Positions 63,677-64,000 of a stretch of DNA of 64,000 nucleotides are shown in pieces. The notes beneath the pieces were generated by a model. That model saw nothing but the letters and a program-made list of their open reading frames with translations. It did not search any database and was not told the origin of the DNA. The DNA lies in contig NZ_CP047396.1 in assembly GCF_020541305.1 (NCBI RefSeq), positions 434,001-498,000 on the forward strand. The letters run 5' to 3'. Every line of letters starts with the position of its first letter. Within the stretch, counting starts at the first letter, position 1. The stretch is from Candidatus Vallotiella adelgis (GTDB taxonomy: Bacteria; Pseudomonadota; Gammaproteobacteria; Burkholderiales; Burkholderiaceae). The position numbers and the translations under genes were made by a program.

Positions 63677-64000
63677 ATTCACGAACTGTCTATAGTAAAG
63701 AATTCTGACAGGAACTTTCGGGTAGACGCTTGAATATTGATAGCCTAGACTAAATACCAAAAGATTTGGTCACAAAAATTTGCCTAACGATCCGAGAATC
63801 TATGCGGTACGTATTAGCTAGTTCCAAGAACACGTGATTTAAGGTAATGCGTCACCCTCAGGGTGATCTGCGGTGTAAGTGATAAAAGCTCAACTTATAT
63901 TCCAGCTTGAACCAGGGGCGCATCCATCTAGATAGACACAGATATTCTAATCAGTGGTTATATGCAAGCTGCAGACACTTAGCAACATGCCCGACAGAAA
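63677..64000. other. Non-coding right end of the window
   Basis: 324 bp after tsaE with no supportable gene. No terminator with a T-run is seen. Confidence 0.5.

Overview
This 64 kb window looks like the chromosome of a host-restricted betaproteobacterium with an eroding genome. It is most likely a Burkholderiaceae-derived endosymbiont, comparable to symbionts such as 'Candidatus Vallotia' or Mycoavidus. Three things point there. Many genes closely resemble Burkholderia proteins as I remember them. Several gene blocks keep Burkholderia order (decarboxylase-dcd-mrp/metG; zapB-like-zapA; lgt/ilvD; holC-pepA/lptF-lptG; nadA-nadC/nadB; purN-rsmB; ribF-ileS-lspA-coaBC; sodB-xseA; lpxK-trm112-kdsB-adk; murJ/rpsT/DUF3579/argF/murB). 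And only about two thirds of the sequence is coding by my sum of gene lengths; the rest is gene-poor DNA holding recognisable gene fossils. The taxon is inference: no rRNA is present and no search was run.

Layout. 1-7.4 kb: decarboxylase, dcd, mrp and a shortened metG. 7.4-11.8 kb: mostly decayed DNA around panC, with the apparent first codons of a dead panD. 11.8-18.9 kb: division genes zapB-like/zapA, then lgt, ilvD, holC and pepA. 19-21.3 kb: lptFG. 22.58-22.90 kb: a tRNA-Leu(CAA) gene interrupted by a group I self-splicing intron. 23-27.2 kb: a CNNM/CorC protein and a ferredoxin-reductase. 27.5-31 kb: an argD-family pseudogene, an AT-rich tract, ispH and a frameshifted fkpB. 31.6-37.3 kb: ribosomal proteins L28/L33, complete quinolinate-to-NaMN genes nadB, nadC and nadA, and a lipid desaturase. 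37.4-46.7 kb: mscS-rsmB-purN and ribF-ileS-lspA-coaBC. 47.4-54.7 kb: icd, sodB, xseA, lpxK-trm112-kdsB and adk. 55.4-61.8 kb: murJ, rpsT, DUF3579, argF, murB and plsY. 61.8-63.1 kb: a very AT-rich non-coding island, followed by tsaE.

Retained functions are information processing (metG, ileS, holC, rsmB, tsaE, ribosomal proteins), envelope building (lptFG, lpxK, kdsB, murB, murJ, lgt, lspA, plsY, desaturase) and cofactor synthesis (NAD, CoA from panC and coaBC, flavin via ribF, isoprenoids via ispH). Single steps remain of amino-acid pathways (ilvD, argF). Gaps such as dead panD and argD suggest that the cell imports intermediates or relies on a host, a partner, or genes elsewhere in the genome.

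The standout item is the tRNA-Leu intron, including an apparent C-G pair where almost all group I introns have U-G at the 5' splice site. Also notable are the readable pseudogenes, several long perfect inverted repeats between genes, and repeated short tandem duplications in the non-coding DNA.
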